A program made the translations under genes and the position numbers. From positions 1 to 64,000 of the forward strand of contig JARLHI010000042.1 in assembly GCA_031292355.1 (NCBI GenBank): 64,000 nucleotides of DNA, read 5' to 3'. This DNA is from Candidatus Obscuribacterales bacterium. Its GTDB lineage: Bacteria; Cyanobacteriota; Vampirovibrionia; Obscuribacterales; Obscuribacteraceae. Below, piece after piece: positions 54,554 to 63,652 of the stretch. The notes beneath the pieces were generated by a model. That model saw only the letters and a list, made by a program, of their open reading frames with translations, was not told the DNA's origin and searched no databases. How positions within the stretch are numbered: the stretch's first letter is position 1; each line of letters begins with the position of its first letter.

Positions 54554-57500
54554 TTAGCGTTTACGCTTCGCTTTTGGCTTGGGCTTCGCCTTGTCGAGAC
54601 CAAGAACCTTGGTCAAATCGGCATGTTTAATTTCGCCTTTTTGAATACCAGTCAACGATTCAACGCCTTGATTCAGTTCGATGACGCCATCTTTCACCAG
54701 CTTATTGATTCGCGCGGCCGAATCGAGAGTGGCTTTATCAATCACATTCAGCAATTTGAGCAATTCCAGTGAGACTGCAGGATCATTTAGTGAAGCAACA
54801 AATGCATTTTGCAAATCGCTTTCGACGAAACAATTAGCGGCTTTCAACAAATGCAGCAAGTCTGGATTGTCTGGTAGCAATAGATTTGGGAAGGCGAATC
54901 CAACCTTCTCACCGTGACCTTCGATGGCGTCAGTTTTGATGTCTGCCGGATCTGAAAGCTCCTTATCAACCGGTTCAATTGAGGCACCTTTGCCCTTCTT
55001 CTTGCCTTTTTTGGTGGCAGGCGCGCTTGTAGCCTTCGCTTCGAGTGCGGCTTTCGCTTCGGCGTCCGCTTTCGTTTTTGCTTCGAGTTCGGCCTTTGCT
55101 TCGGCGTCCGCTTTCGCTTTTGCTTCGAGTTCGGCCTTTGCTTCGGCGTCCGCTTTCGCTTTTGCTTCAAGTTCGGCTTTCGCTTCGGCGTCCGCTTTCG
55201 CTTTTGCTTCGAGTTCGGCCTTTGCTTCGGCATCCGCTTTCGCTTTTACTTCGAGTTCGGCTTTCGCTTCGGCGTCCGCTTTCGCTTTTGCTTCGAGTTC
55301 GGCTTCCGCTTCGAACTCGCCTCTGGTTTCGTGCTTCGATTTGGCTTTTGCTTTTACTTCGTGTTCGGCTTCGGGCTCGACCTTTGCTTGTTCTGGCGGC
55401 TTGGTTTGCGTCGTTTCATCCTGAGATTTCAAAACTTCGCCATCGCGAGAATCGTTCGAACCGAATGAACTCCTCTCGAAGTTGAGGGACAAAGGAGTAA
55501 CAGTTAGAGGCGCGTCTTCCGCTCCTTGAGCACCCTTAGCTTGCTCCTTAATTTCACTATCTATATCGAGGCTAGACAACGCTTCGTCTTCAGGTGGAGT
55601 GACACCACCAAAAAGGGCGCTAGGCGGCGTGCTGTAGTCCGGTGGATCCCATTTGAACAGACTAGAAACTTCTGGCGAGGAACTTACTACCGGCTCAACA
55701 AACTGGGCGGCGAGTGTTGCTTCAGCGAGAGCAGCAATGGATTCCTCAGCCGGTAAGGTCAAAGGCGTAGTCAACGGCGGAACCTCTTGGGGAGGTTGAC
55801 CAACTACCGGCACTTCCTTCTTTGCTGAAGCATCCTTTTTGGACTCAGGTCCCCAGTAGAAGGCGCCACTGTCTACGGTATCATCGGCAGTCGGCACAGA
55901 TGTCTCATTTGTAGATGACAAAGCCTGGACATCTAACTCTGGCTTCGGTACTTGCTGGCTCACCATGCCAATTACAGGAACTGTAGGAGGTTCAAACGAC
56001 TGTGGCGGCACAATGGATTTAGCCGAAGGCAAGGCAGTAGTGTTCACCTCACCTGGTTCAGGCTCCCAGACAAATCGGTGTTCTTCTGTGGCAGGTTCTT
56101 CAGCGCGAACGCTGCTTGATTCTACTGATGGCTCGTCCTCCCAGGCAAATCGCGAGGGCGAGCGCGCCGCTTCCTCCAATTCTTCAGGAGATGGTGCCCA
56201 ACTCCAGTCCAGACCATCTTCATCCGATGGAGAGACCGGTGCTGGGGAGACGGGCTCGCTAGCTGTCCAGTCCCAACTATCAGCAGCAGATTTGTGCTCG
56301 ACTGGTGCCGGCGGAATTTCGTACGAGGGAACGTGTGGGGCAGCAGGCGTAGGAACAGGAGAGTGAGGAGGAAGCGGGGTTTGTGCAGGAGTAAACTGAG
56401 CGGCAGCAGGCGCAGGTGGAGCGGTCTGAGCACGGGGAGGTTCGGAATAAAAATCGGGGCCGGAAGCAAATGGATTAAATGATGGCTGCGCAACAGGAGG
56501 AGGAAGAGCTTGCGGTTTACTGAACTGAGCTGCGGGCGTAGCATCGAGAGAGTTCCAATGGTCAGCCGATTGGAGCGCCGCAATTGGCACCGCTGGCAGT
56601 GCATCATCAAGCAACAATGGCAAAGGAGCCCCGACCGGTGCATGAAAGGCAAGAGACTTTAACATCTGCAATTTATCTAAATCTAGCCCCTTGGACTTGT
56701 CCTCATCGCCTTTGTGATCGGGCTCGGAACTTAGGCCTTTGAAGGCTTGCGCCGATGAAGAATTAGGCACGGCCTGCGGTGCCGCACTTCTTTGAGGAGC
56801 ATGGTTGGGCTGATTGAAGTCAAAGGAATTTGCAGAAGACGTCACTGGCTGTGGAATTTGTGGCGCAACGTCAGGTGACGCCTGAGCAGCTGACCCAACT
56901 GGTTGAGGGGGCAACATTGCTTTAAGCTGATGAAAGGTTTTGCGTACTTCTTGAGCCTGGGGATAAGCTGGCATTTTGTTGCGTGAAGATTTGGTGCTGT
57001 AATTGCCGCGCCGCCATTGTGCATATTCTGCGCGCAAATCCTTCACAGCAAGAGCGCGATCAAGACTGTTTGTGCGAATTTGTTCATGCAAAACAGTCAG
57101 CAAACCAAGCATATCCGGCGATATCAGTTGCTCGGCAAGGAGCACTTCGCTTAAAGGAATGTTGGTTTGCACACTGTGCTCTAATGCCTCAATCAAATTA
57201 TCTTCAGGCACGATTCGCGCTTCGCCGATTAATTTAGCCAGTTCGAGCGTAGCGGTTCCAAATTGAGGCAATAAATCTAGCAGTTCAAGTGCCTGCTCAA
57301 GCGTCATGTTTTCTTCGACCGCAAAAGCGAGTGCTTCAATCGCTATGTCAAAACTAATAACGCCCTGTTTAATAAAAGCCTGAGCCTCCAGAGCACAGGC
57401 AAGAGCCTCCTCAGTCAAACAGCCAGCCAGAATTAGAAGGCGCCCAAATTGGGCCTTCATTTCGACGGAAAGTCGTTCTGCCTCGGCACAATCGGCAGCC

Positions 57501-57583
57501 GTGACTACGCCCGCCCGAACCAGAAGGTCCCCAATCCTAATTCCACCTTGCTGGTCAGTCATTGTGATCGGCAATCTCCGCAT
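54554..57583 (-). CDS. 1009-residue protein with disordered centre and 14-residue repeats
   Basis: No full-length family recognised. The N-terminus (about 10-210) has helical units like the N-terminal MshEN/GspE regulatory domain (GGIRIGDLLVRAGVVTAADC, FGRLLILAGCLTEEALACAL), repeated in weaker form. A long Pro/Ala/Ser/Glu-rich disordered region follows (about 220-745). Six 14-residue repeats rich in Ala, Lys, Glu (about 760-845) are predicted to form a helix. A conserved-looking C-terminal helical domain (about 890-990, LLHLLKAANCFVESDLQNAF) ends in a basic tail KPKPKAKRKR. No signal peptide. The start is uncertain: ATG 57583 or 57562. It may be a scaffold or surface-tethering protein, but the function is unknown. 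Confidence 0.65.
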   Translation of the reverse strand: MRRLPITMTDQQGGIRIGDLLVRAGVVTAADCAEAERLSVEMKAQFGRLLILAGCLTEEALACALEAQAFIKQGVISFDIAIEALAFAVEENMTLEQALELLDLLPQFGTATLELAKLIGEARIVPEDNLIEALEHSVQTNIPLSEVLLAEQLISPDMLGLLTVLHEQIRTNSLDRALAVKDLRAEYAQWRRGNYSTKSSRNKMPAYPQAQEVRKTFHQLKAMLPPQPVGSAAQASPDVAPQIPQPVTSSANSFDFNQPNHAPQRSAAPQAVPNSSSAQAFKGLSSEPDHKGDEDKSKGLDLDKLQMLKSLAFHAPVGAPLPLLLDDALPAVPIAALQSADHWNSLDATPAAQFSKPQALPPPVAQPSFNPFASGPDFYSEPPRAQTAPPAPAAAQFTPAQTPLPPHSPVPTPAAPHVPSYEIPPAPVEHKSAADSWDWTASEPVSPAPVSPSDEDGLDWSWAPSPEELEEAARSPSRFAWEDEPSVESSSVRAEEPATEEHRFVWEPEPGEVNTTALPSAKSIVPPQSFEPPTVPVIGMVSQQVPKPELDVQALSSTNETSVPTADDTVDSGAFYWGPESKKDASAKKEVPVVGQPPQEVPPLTTPLTLPAEESIAALAEATLAAQFVEPVVSSSPEVSSLFKWDPPDYSTPPSALFGGVTPPEDEALSSLDIDSEIKEQAKGAQGAEDAPLTVTPLSLNFERSSFGSNDSRDGEVLKSQDETTQTKPPEQAKVEPEAEHEVKAKAKSKHETRGEFEAEAELEAKAKADAEAKAELEVKAKADAEAKAELEAKAKADAEAKAELEAKAKADAEAKAELEAKAKADAEAKAELEAKTKADAEAKAALEAKATSAPATKKGKKKGKGASIEPVDKELSDPADIKTDAIEGHGEKVGFAFPNLLLPDNPDLLHLLKAANCFVESDLQNAFVASLNDPAVSLELLKLLNVIDKATLDSAARINKLVKDGVIELNQGVESLTGIQKGEIKHADLTKVLGLDKAKPKPKAKRKR
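55049..55300 (-). repeat. six tandem 42-base repeats coding 14 residues each
   Basis: Within the 1009-residue gene, six copies of a 42-base unit code ELEAKAKADAEAKA with slight changes (ELEV in one, KTK in another). The copies are nearly identical, so slippage or recombination could change their number. Even spacing of Ala, Lys and Glu suggests a long helix. Confidence 0.9.
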
Positions 57584-57751
57584 ATGTGGCGAGAGCCGAA
57601 CCAGCCTGAAATACCCATGTGCTGCCGGTCTCCGCCATCATTGTTTCTATACACCGATCCTGGACAAATTCAACATATTAAGCGCTTAACTCTTCAATTT
57701 AATATGACCGAAAATCCACCTGCACTTATTCATTCATGCCAATTATTTTGA

Positions 57752-57795
57752 CAAAAAAAACGGGCGACACCCGGAATTTTTCCAGACTATCGCCC
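57752..57795 (-). terminator. terminator of the acyl-CoA dehydrogenase operon
   Basis: On the minus strand, GGGCGA pairs with TCGCCC with further pairing inside (GGAA/TTCC), followed by GTTTTTTTT. It lies just past the acyl-CoA dehydrogenase stop. Confidence 0.75.
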
Positions 57796-57815
57796 AATTT
57801 TATGTTTCTTATCGA

Positions 57816-59006
57816 CTAAACGCCAACAGGTGTTTTCGTGGCTGACGGAGCGCCGTTTGCGCTACGAATGCCGAGAGCGTCCTGTGCAATAATCAATTTC
57901 TGAATTTCGCGGGTACCTTCATAGATATTGAGCACTTTAGCGTCACGGAAGAAACGCTCAACAGGATATTCATCCGAGAAGCCATATCCGCCGAAGATTT
58001 GCACGGCGTTATGTCCAGCCTTATTGGCAGCTTCGCCACAGAAAAGCTTAGCCAGTGAGGTCTCAAGGGTGTTACGTACACCTTTGTTTTTCAAGTGAGC
58101 TGCTCTCAGATACAAAAGTCTGCCCGCTTCTGCATCGACAACCATATCGGCAATCATCGCCTGTACTTGTTGATGCTCACCAATTGGTTTACCAAATGTG
58201 TGGCGCTGCATGGCATATTTTGTGCAAGCGTCGATACAGCCCTGTACAACCCCTACAGCTCCGGCTGCAACCGAGAAACGACCATTGTCTAAAGCTGACA
58301 TTGCTACCTTGAAGCCTTCGCCCACTTGACCGAGCATATTGGCGGCAGGTACACGAACTTCATCGAGGAACAAAGAAGCAGTGTCTGAAGCGCGTAAGCC
58401 CAGTTTGCCGTGAATTGATTGAGCGGTGAAACCTTTGGATTTGGTGTCAACGATGAAGCATGTGATGCCCTTATGACCGAGAGATGGGTCAACTGTGGCG
58501 AAAATCAGCGCGTAGTGGGCAATAGTGCCGCAAGAAATCCAGGTCTTTTGGCCCGACAGAATATAGTCGCTGCCATCTTTAACGGCGCGTGTTTGCTGGT
58601 TACCGGCATCAGAGCCAGCTTCTGGCTCTGTCAAACCGTAGCAGCCGAGAAACTCGCCGCTGCACATTTTAGGCAGATAAAATTGCTTTTGCTCTTCGGT
58701 TCCCCACTTCAAAATCGTCAAAGCGACGAGTGAAGTTTGAACTGAAAACAAAGTTCTGGTTGATGAGCAAACGCGATTGACTTCTTCTGTCATCAAGCCG
58801 TAAGCAATATAGTCCATGCCCAGACCGCCGTATTTTTCAGGCACTGGGCAGCCGAGGAAGCCTTCAGCAAAAATCTTTTTCGCGACATCCCAATCGAATT
58901 TGCAATCGCGATCATTTTTTTGTGCAACTGGAGCAATGTTTCTTTCAGCAAATTCACGCATATGTTTGCGCATTGCTATTTGCTCAGGCGTAAAATCAAA
59001 ATCCAT
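57816..59006 (-). CDS. acyl-CoA dehydrogenase
   Basis: A 396-residue flavoenzyme (FAD) that makes the alpha-beta double bond of an acyl-CoA. Marks are CYGLTEPEAGSDAGN, KTWISCGTIAHY, the FAD loop HTFGKPIGEHQQVQ, QIFGGYGFSDEYPVERFFRD, and the catalytic base Glu363 in LNIYEGTREIQ, the position used in short- and medium-chain enzymes. The substrate is not fixed by sequence; butyryl- or glutaryl-like are open. GGAG lies eight bases before the ATG. It is the third gene of an operon after the aminotransferase and aldehyde dehydrogenase. Confidence 0.93.
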   Translation of the reverse strand: MDFDFTPEQIAMRKHMREFAERNIAPVAQKNDRDCKFDWDVAKKIFAEGFLGCPVPEKYGGLGMDYIAYGLMTEEVNRVCSSTRTLFSVQTSLVALTILKWGTEEQKQFYLPKMCSGEFLGCYGLTEPEAGSDAGNQQTRAVKDGSDYILSGQKTWISCGTIAHYALIFATVDPSLGHKGITCFIVDTKSKGFTAQSIHGKLGLRASDTASLFLDEVRVPAANMLGQVGEGFKVAMSALDNGRFSVAAGAVGVVQGCIDACTKYAMQRHTFGKPIGEHQQVQAMIADMVVDAEAGRLLYLRAAHLKNKGVRNTLETSLAKLFCGEAANKAGHNAVQIFGGYGFSDEYPVERFFRDAKVLNIYEGTREIQKLIIAQDALGIRSANGAPSATKTPVGV

Positions 59007-59039
59007 AATTTATTCTCCGAATCAGATAGAACGGTCTAC

Positions 59040-60593
59040 TTAATTTGCTCCAGCGTTTTTGCTTGGATGTGTATCGATTTGGGCCTTCTGTAGACGACCT
59101 GAGTAATCAATAAAGATCGTCTTCCATTCTGTAAATTGGTCGACAGCTGTACTGCCGGCTTCGCGATGACCGTTTCCGGTTTGTTTGATGCCACCAAAAG
59201 GCAACTGGATTTCAGCACCGATTGTTGGTGCGTTGATGTAAACGATGCCGGATTCTAGTTCCTCAATCGCTCTGAATGCGCGATTAACATCGTGTGTATA
59301 CATGGAAAGAGAGAGTCCGTATTCAGTGCCGTTCGCCACTTCTAACATCTCTTCAAAGCTTTTGACTTTGATCAAGCAAACAACTGGTCCAAATATTTCT
59401 TCTTGAGCGATGCGCATGTTGGGTTTCACATCACCGAAGATCGTCGGCTGATAAAAGAAACCATTCGCGCACTCACCATCAGTTATCACCTTGCCACCAC
59501 AAAGTAGCTTGGCGCCTTCCGATTTTCCAATTTCAACGTATTTCTGCACGTTGGTCAATTGATCTTTATTGACCAGAGGCCCCATGTGAACATCAGGATC
59601 CAGTCCATTTCCAACTTTCAATGCAATTGCACGTTTAACGAAACGCTCAGCAAATTCATTGTAGCGAGACTCATGAATGATCACTCGACTAGCGGCTGTG
59701 CAGCGCTGACCGGATGTCCCGAAACCGCCCCAAATAGCGCCTTCAATAGCAAGATCTAGATCGGCGTCGTCCATGATGCAGATTGCGTTCTTGCCACCAA
59801 GTTCGCAAGTAGTTTTTTTCATCAACTCGCCACACCGGCTAGCAACAACTTTGCCAACAGCATTTGAACCTGTGATGGAAATCATGCGTACACGTGGATC
59901 TTCAATCAGCGGCATACCGACCTTACTGCCTGTGCCTGTGACGAAATTCAAAACGCCAGCTGGTAGTCCAGCATCTATCATCACTTCTACAAGCATCAAC
60001 GCACTAAGCGGTGTATCTGAAGCAGGTTTGAAAACAACTGTGTTTCCAGCGACAAGAGCGGGAAACAATTTCCAGGAAGGGATGGCAACCGGGAAATTCC
60101 AGGGAGTAATCAAACCGACTACACCAACCGGTTGACGAATAGCCATGGCAAACTTGCTTGGCAATTCTGATGGCACGGTTTGACCGACCAGACGGCGACC
60201 CTCACCAGCCATAAATTTAGCCATATCGATTGCTTCTTGAACGTCGCCGCGGGCTTCTTTCAGCACTTTGCCCATCTCGCGAACCATGGTGTAAGCCATT
60301 TCTTCTTTGCGAGACTCAAGTAGGTAAGCTGCCTTCAACAGAATATCCGCGCGATGTGGAGCTGGCATTTTTCTCCAGCTTTCCAGCGCCTTTACTGCGG
60401 CATCAACCGCTTTTGTCACATCATTGGCGGTGCCCGCTGCGAAGTGTCCGATTACTTCCTTTTGATTCGCTGGATTGTAGCTGGCAAAGGTTTCACCAGA
60501 TTCGGATTTGACCCAACGTCCGCCGATGTAGTGCTCGTAGACTTTTGGGGCTTCAGTTTTGCCCTTGTTTTTTTCAGCCTGGATAGTGCTCAT
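59040..60593 (-). CDS. NAD-dependent semialdehyde-type dehydrogenase
   Basis: A 517-residue aldehyde dehydrogenase with Asn166 (TPWNFPVAIP), Glu264 (CELGGKNA) and Cys298 (GTSGQRCTAASR). General shape and context, directly downstream of a GABA-type aminotransferase, suggest oxidation of the semialdehyde product, for example succinic or glutaric semialdehyde, or alpha-aminoadipic semialdehyde. AGAGGG lies five bases before the ATG. The gap to the aminotransferase gene is 37 bases and to the acyl-CoA dehydrogenase 33 bases. Confidence 0.92.
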   Translation of the reverse strand: MSTIQAEKNKGKTEAPKVYEHYIGGRWVKSESGETFASYNPANQKEVIGHFAAGTANDVTKAVDAAVKALESWRKMPAPHRADILLKAAYLLESRKEEMAYTMVREMGKVLKEARGDVQEAIDMAKFMAGEGRRLVGQTVPSELPSKFAMAIRQPVGVVGLITPWNFPVAIPSWKLFPALVAGNTVVFKPASDTPLSALMLVEVMIDAGLPAGVLNFVTGTGSKVGMPLIEDPRVRMISITGSNAVGKVVASRCGELMKKTTCELGGKNAICIMDDADLDLAIEGAIWGGFGTSGQRCTAASRVIIHESRYNEFAERFVKRAIALKVGNGLDPDVHMGPLVNKDQLTNVQKYVEIGKSEGAKLLCGGKVITDGECANGFFYQPTIFGDVKPNMRIAQEEIFGPVVCLIKVKSFEEMLEVANGTEYGLSLSMYTHDVNRAFRAIEELESGIVYINAPTIGAEIQLPFGGIKQTGNGHREAGSTAVDQFTEWKTIFIDYSGRLQKAQIDTHPSKNAGAN

Positions 60594-60630
60594 AACGTCC
60601 CTCTAGATTTTCAAAATCTCTGCAGAATGT

Positions 60631-61932
60631 CTATTTCATCGTCATAGCATTGATCAAAATATCAAGTGCCTTATCGCAATCCGCATCGCTGATATTTAGC
60701 GGTGGAATCAAGCGAATCACTTGACCGCCAAGACCACAGGTGAGGACAATCATTTTGTGCTCAAGACATTTTTCGGCAACTTTTTCAGCGTGATATTTGC
60801 TTGGTTTGCCATGTTCATCCACAAACTCGATGCCGATCATCATGCCCAAACCACGAATTTCACCGACGTGAGGCATCTTCTTAGCAGCTTCACGCAAGCG
60901 TTTCATGATTTCGGCGCCTTTTACAGCAGAACGCTCGACGAGCTTTTCTTCCTGCAGCACTGCTATTGTGGCAAGAGCTGCTGCGCAAGAAACTGGATTG
61001 CCACCAAAAGTCGAACCATGTCGACCTGCTGGCCAACGCGAAGTCAATTCGCGACGGGAGATGAAAGCCGACAGCGGCATGCCGCCGGCGATACCTTTAG
61101 CCATAAGCATGATGTCTGGCTCGATGCCTTCATGCTCGATGGCAAACATTTTGCCCGTGCGCCCAAAGCCGCTTTGCACCTCATCAATAATGAGGAGAAT
61201 GCCGTGCTCATCGCAAATGCGACGAAGCGCTGTCAAAAAGCCTTTAGGTGGAACGATGTAGCCGCCTTCACCTTGAACAGGCTCAATGATCATCGCTGCA
61301 ACTTGCGATGGTGAAACGATGCGATGGAAGAGATCCTCAATCTGATCCAGACAGTCTTGAACGCAAGCGTCTGCATCATTCTTAAAGTGCGAACCGAATA
61401 CATAAGGGAAGGGCACGGTAAAAATGGAAGATGGCAAAGGCTCATATTTCTCGCGATAGTAGAGCTTAGAAGTTGTTAAAGCGGTAGTCATGATTGTGCG
61501 ACCATGAAAAGAGCCGCGGAAATTGATGATACCTGGACGTCCAGTTATGTAGCGTGCCATCTTCATGGCGCCTTCTACAGCTTCTGCTCCAGAGTTAGCC
61601 AGAAATACTGAATCGAGGGATTTGGGAGTGATTTCAACCAACTTCTTGGCGAGATCAATATATGGCTTGTGGTGCGTGGTTACCGATGTGTGCATCAGCT
61701 CGGCAACTTGCTTTTGAACAGCGGCCACAACCTTTGGATGGCAGTGTCCGACATTGTTCACGGCAATTCCGGTTGCCATGTCCAAATACGCGTCTCCGTT
61801 CATGTCGTAGATCCAGGAGCCACTTGCGCGCTCGGCGACTATGCGAGCAGAGCGTGAAAGAACGGGATTAACATATTGCTCGTCAAGCTCTAAATAAGCG
61901 AGGTTTTTGTTAGTTGGCTCAGCCATCACCAT
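60631..61932 (-). CDS. class III aminotransferase (4-aminobutyrate type)
   Basis: A PLP enzyme of about 433 residues moving an omega-amino group to an oxo acid. Marks are ATGIAVNNVGHCHPKV, LANSGAEAVEGAMKMAR, SFHGRT, IIEPVQGEGGY, IIDEVQSGFGRTGK and the PLP lysine in LMAKGIAGGMPL. I choose ATG 61932 because AAGGAG lies seven bases upstream. It heads an operon with a semialdehyde dehydrogenase and an acyl-CoA dehydrogenase. GABA, 5-aminovalerate or ornithine-like substrates are possible. Confidence 0.93.
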   Translation of the reverse strand: MVMAEPTNKNLAYLELDEQYVNPVLSRSARIVAERASGSWIYDMNGDAYLDMATGIAVNNVGHCHPKVVAAVQKQVAELMHTSVTTHHKPYIDLAKKLVEITPKSLDSVFLANSGAEAVEGAMKMARYITGRPGIINFRGSFHGRTIMTTALTTSKLYYREKYEPLPSSIFTVPFPYVFGSHFKNDADACVQDCLDQIEDLFHRIVSPSQVAAMIIEPVQGEGGYIVPPKGFLTALRRICDEHGILLIIDEVQSGFGRTGKMFAIEHEGIEPDIMLMAKGIAGGMPLSAFISRRELTSRWPAGRHGSTFGGNPVSCAAALATIAVLQEEKLVERSAVKGAEIMKRLREAAKKMPHVGEIRGLGMMIGIEFVDEHGKPSKYHAEKVAEKCLEHKMIVLTCGLGGQVIRLIPPLNISDADCDKALDILINAMTMK

Positions 61933-62139
61933 GAATGAACTCCTTTGCGAGATAGTCAATTCGGGCTCGTTACAGGCAAGACGACGGGGCTTTGTGAGCC
62001 TGGAATGCGCCTGTCAACTGCGATACAACCGAATGAGCCGATCATATCAAGTTATTTGAAGTTACATTGCGAAATTTACTATTCTCACCCTAATTAAGCC
62101 TTGCTCACGCCCGAGAAATCAAGAGGAGCGCAAGTTTCG

Positions 62140-62160
62140 GAAGTTTCCCAAAGAAACTTC
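62140..62160. repeat. short inverted repeat upstream of the M23 peptidase gene
   Basis: GAAGTTTC and GAAACTTC (8 bases each) separated by CCAAA. No T-run follows on either strand, so it is unlikely to be a terminator. It could be an operator or leader hairpin. Confidence 0.4.
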
Positions 62161-62174
62161 TCCACAGTTTTAGG

Positions 62175-62188
62175 AAGCAAATTTGCTT
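62175..62188. promoter_or_regulatory. 14-base perfect palindrome
   Basis: AAGCAAATTTGCTT lies 71 bases before the likely M23 peptidase start, and divergently from the aminotransferase gene. Such a perfect palindrome is a good candidate for a dimeric repressor site, but no regulator is adjacent. Confidence 0.3.
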
Positions 62189-62258
62189 TAATAGACAGTG
62201 AAGTCGAGCCTGCTCGGCAACATTGAACACATTTGATTTAGCCCCACAGACAGTTGAT

Positions 62259-63149
62259 ATGCGGATTATCAAAAACCTACTTGGACGATTTTCACTGTTC
62301 AGCGGTGCCACTGCCAGTAATACCATAGCGACTATGGCGCTGTTGATACTGTTCTCCATAAGTCCGGGCTATTCATGCACGGAAGACCCGTCTGTAAAAT
62401 TGACCGATCTAAAAACGCCTGATGGGCTCGACGTGTGTATCGAGCCATTTAGCGCCATCGACGCCACTGTCACCATCGATCTGAAAATGGAAAACCTCGT
62501 TTCATCGGCGGGCAACGATTTTACGTGCGATCTTCATAACTACAGACAGCGCAACCTGCCTTACGGTTTGACGCATTTGCATGTCATCGACCCAACCAGG
62601 GGTTATAAATACCATTACGACTTTCACTATCGAATTGGTAATTTGAACGGACATCCTGACACTAACTACGTTTACGAATTGCCTTATCAAAAAGGAGAAC
62701 ACCATCGCATTAACCAGGGATATTTCGGTGCCTTTAGCCATCAGATAGGCTCGGACACCGAATACGCACTGGACTTTGACATGCCTGTCGGCACTGTGGT
62801 GTGCGCCGCTCGTGAAGGCATCTGCGTTGCCGCTCGCACAGACTCGACCAATGGTGGACCAGATCCAGCATTTAAAATTTGTGCCAATCATGTCGAAATT
62901 CGACATGCTGATGGAACCTACGCCGAATACGTGCATTTGCGAACCAACGGCGCTATAGTTCACGTGGGTGATGTTGTGAAGGTTGGGCAGCCCATCGCTT
63001 ATTCGGGCAACACAGGTTTCAGTCAGGGACCGCACATGCACTTTGCAGTTTATATCCCACGTGACGGAATAAAAGTTCAATCAATGCCCACTAAATTTCA
63101 CACAGATTTTGGTATCAGTAATGGTTTGCAGCAAGGCCAAGTTTACTAG
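62259..63149 (+). CDS. M23 (LytM-type) peptidase domain protein
   Basis: About 296 residues: a hydrophobic N-terminal signal (about 20-40, ending SISPGYSC, with a cysteine that may fit a lipobox weakly), a unique region (about 45-165), then the LytM/M23 fold (about 170-295). Metal-site marks are YALDFDMPVGT with aspartate and the late GPHMHFAV (HxH), so the enzyme looks active; the first histidine probably lies in GAFSHQIGSD. It would cut peptidoglycan peptides. The start is ATG 62259 (MRIIKNLLGRF); TTG 62223 is the longer option. The next gene starts directly after its stop. Confidence 0.87.
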   Translation: MRIIKNLLGRFSLFSGATASNTIATMALLILFSISPGYSCTEDPSVKLTDLKTPDGLDVCIEPFSAIDATVTIDLKMENLVSSAGNDFTCDLHNYRQRNLPYGLTHLHVIDPTRGYKYHYDFHYRIGNLNGHPDTNYVYELPYQKGEHHRINQGYFGAFSHQIGSDTEYALDFDMPVGTVVCAAREGICVAARTDSTNGGPDPAFKICANHVEIRHADGTYAEYVHLRTNGAIVHVGDVVKVGQPIAYSGNTGFSQGPHMHFAVYIPRDGIKVQSMPTKFHTDFGISNGLQQGQVY

Positions 63150-63599
63150 ATGAATAAGACCGTTTTGAAAGTTGCAACCATCATTGCGGGCTTACTCATT
63201 GCCAACTACATTCTCATGCATGTGATCGGTTTTATAGCTTTGGTGCTCTGGTTGCTCTTCGTGGTGGCATGCCTTGCCGGTCTTGCCTATTTCATATACG
63301 CTTTCGTGCAAGGTAAGCAGGCCGCTCTACCTAGTCAGCCAAAATTCCTTGTGTGGGACACTTACAACCAGAGCGTCCAGATTTTTTTCGACGAGCCAAC
63401 GATTGAAGATATAGTCCAGGGCGTCTCTGAGCCAGAGAAATATCTCGAGGCCGGCAAGGTCCAAGAGGTGCCAAACTCCACTGGCGTAACCATTCTGGAA
63501 GACAAAGGCAGCATGGCAGTCAAGATAAAAATCATCGATGGCAATGCCAAAGAGAAAATTGGCTGGGTGTCCCGGACCTTATTAGTTCGCTCAAAATAG
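63150..63599 (+). CDS. membrane protein with SH3b-like domain
   Basis: 149 residues: two hydrophobic segments (about 6-25 and 26-50) and a soluble C-terminal part whose end, NSTGVTILEDKGSMAVKIKI and GWVSRTLL, resembles a bacterial SH3 domain. These bind peptidoglycan in some proteins. The ATG directly follows the M23 peptidase stop, so the two genes are probably co-expressed and work on the wall together. The fit to SH3b is by eye. Confidence 0.6.
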   Translation: MNKTVLKVATIIAGLLIANYILMHVIGFIALVLWLLFVVACLAGLAYFIYAFVQGKQAALPSQPKFLVWDTYNQSVQIFFDEPTIEDIVQGVSEPEKYLEAGKVQEVPNSTGVTILEDKGSMAVKIKIIDGNAKEKIGWVSRTLLVRSK

Positions 63600-63652
63600 A
63601 AAATCGTCTATTATTGACGGACTTAGTAATCGACAAAAAACAGGAGTGACAC

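Noticed and set aside
54924..55485. Long plus-strand frames rich in Ser, Ala and Phe, or in Arg and Leu, across the repeats
   Set aside because: They are the mirror of the 42-base repeats in the minus-strand gene, which keep other frames open; they have no ribosome site.
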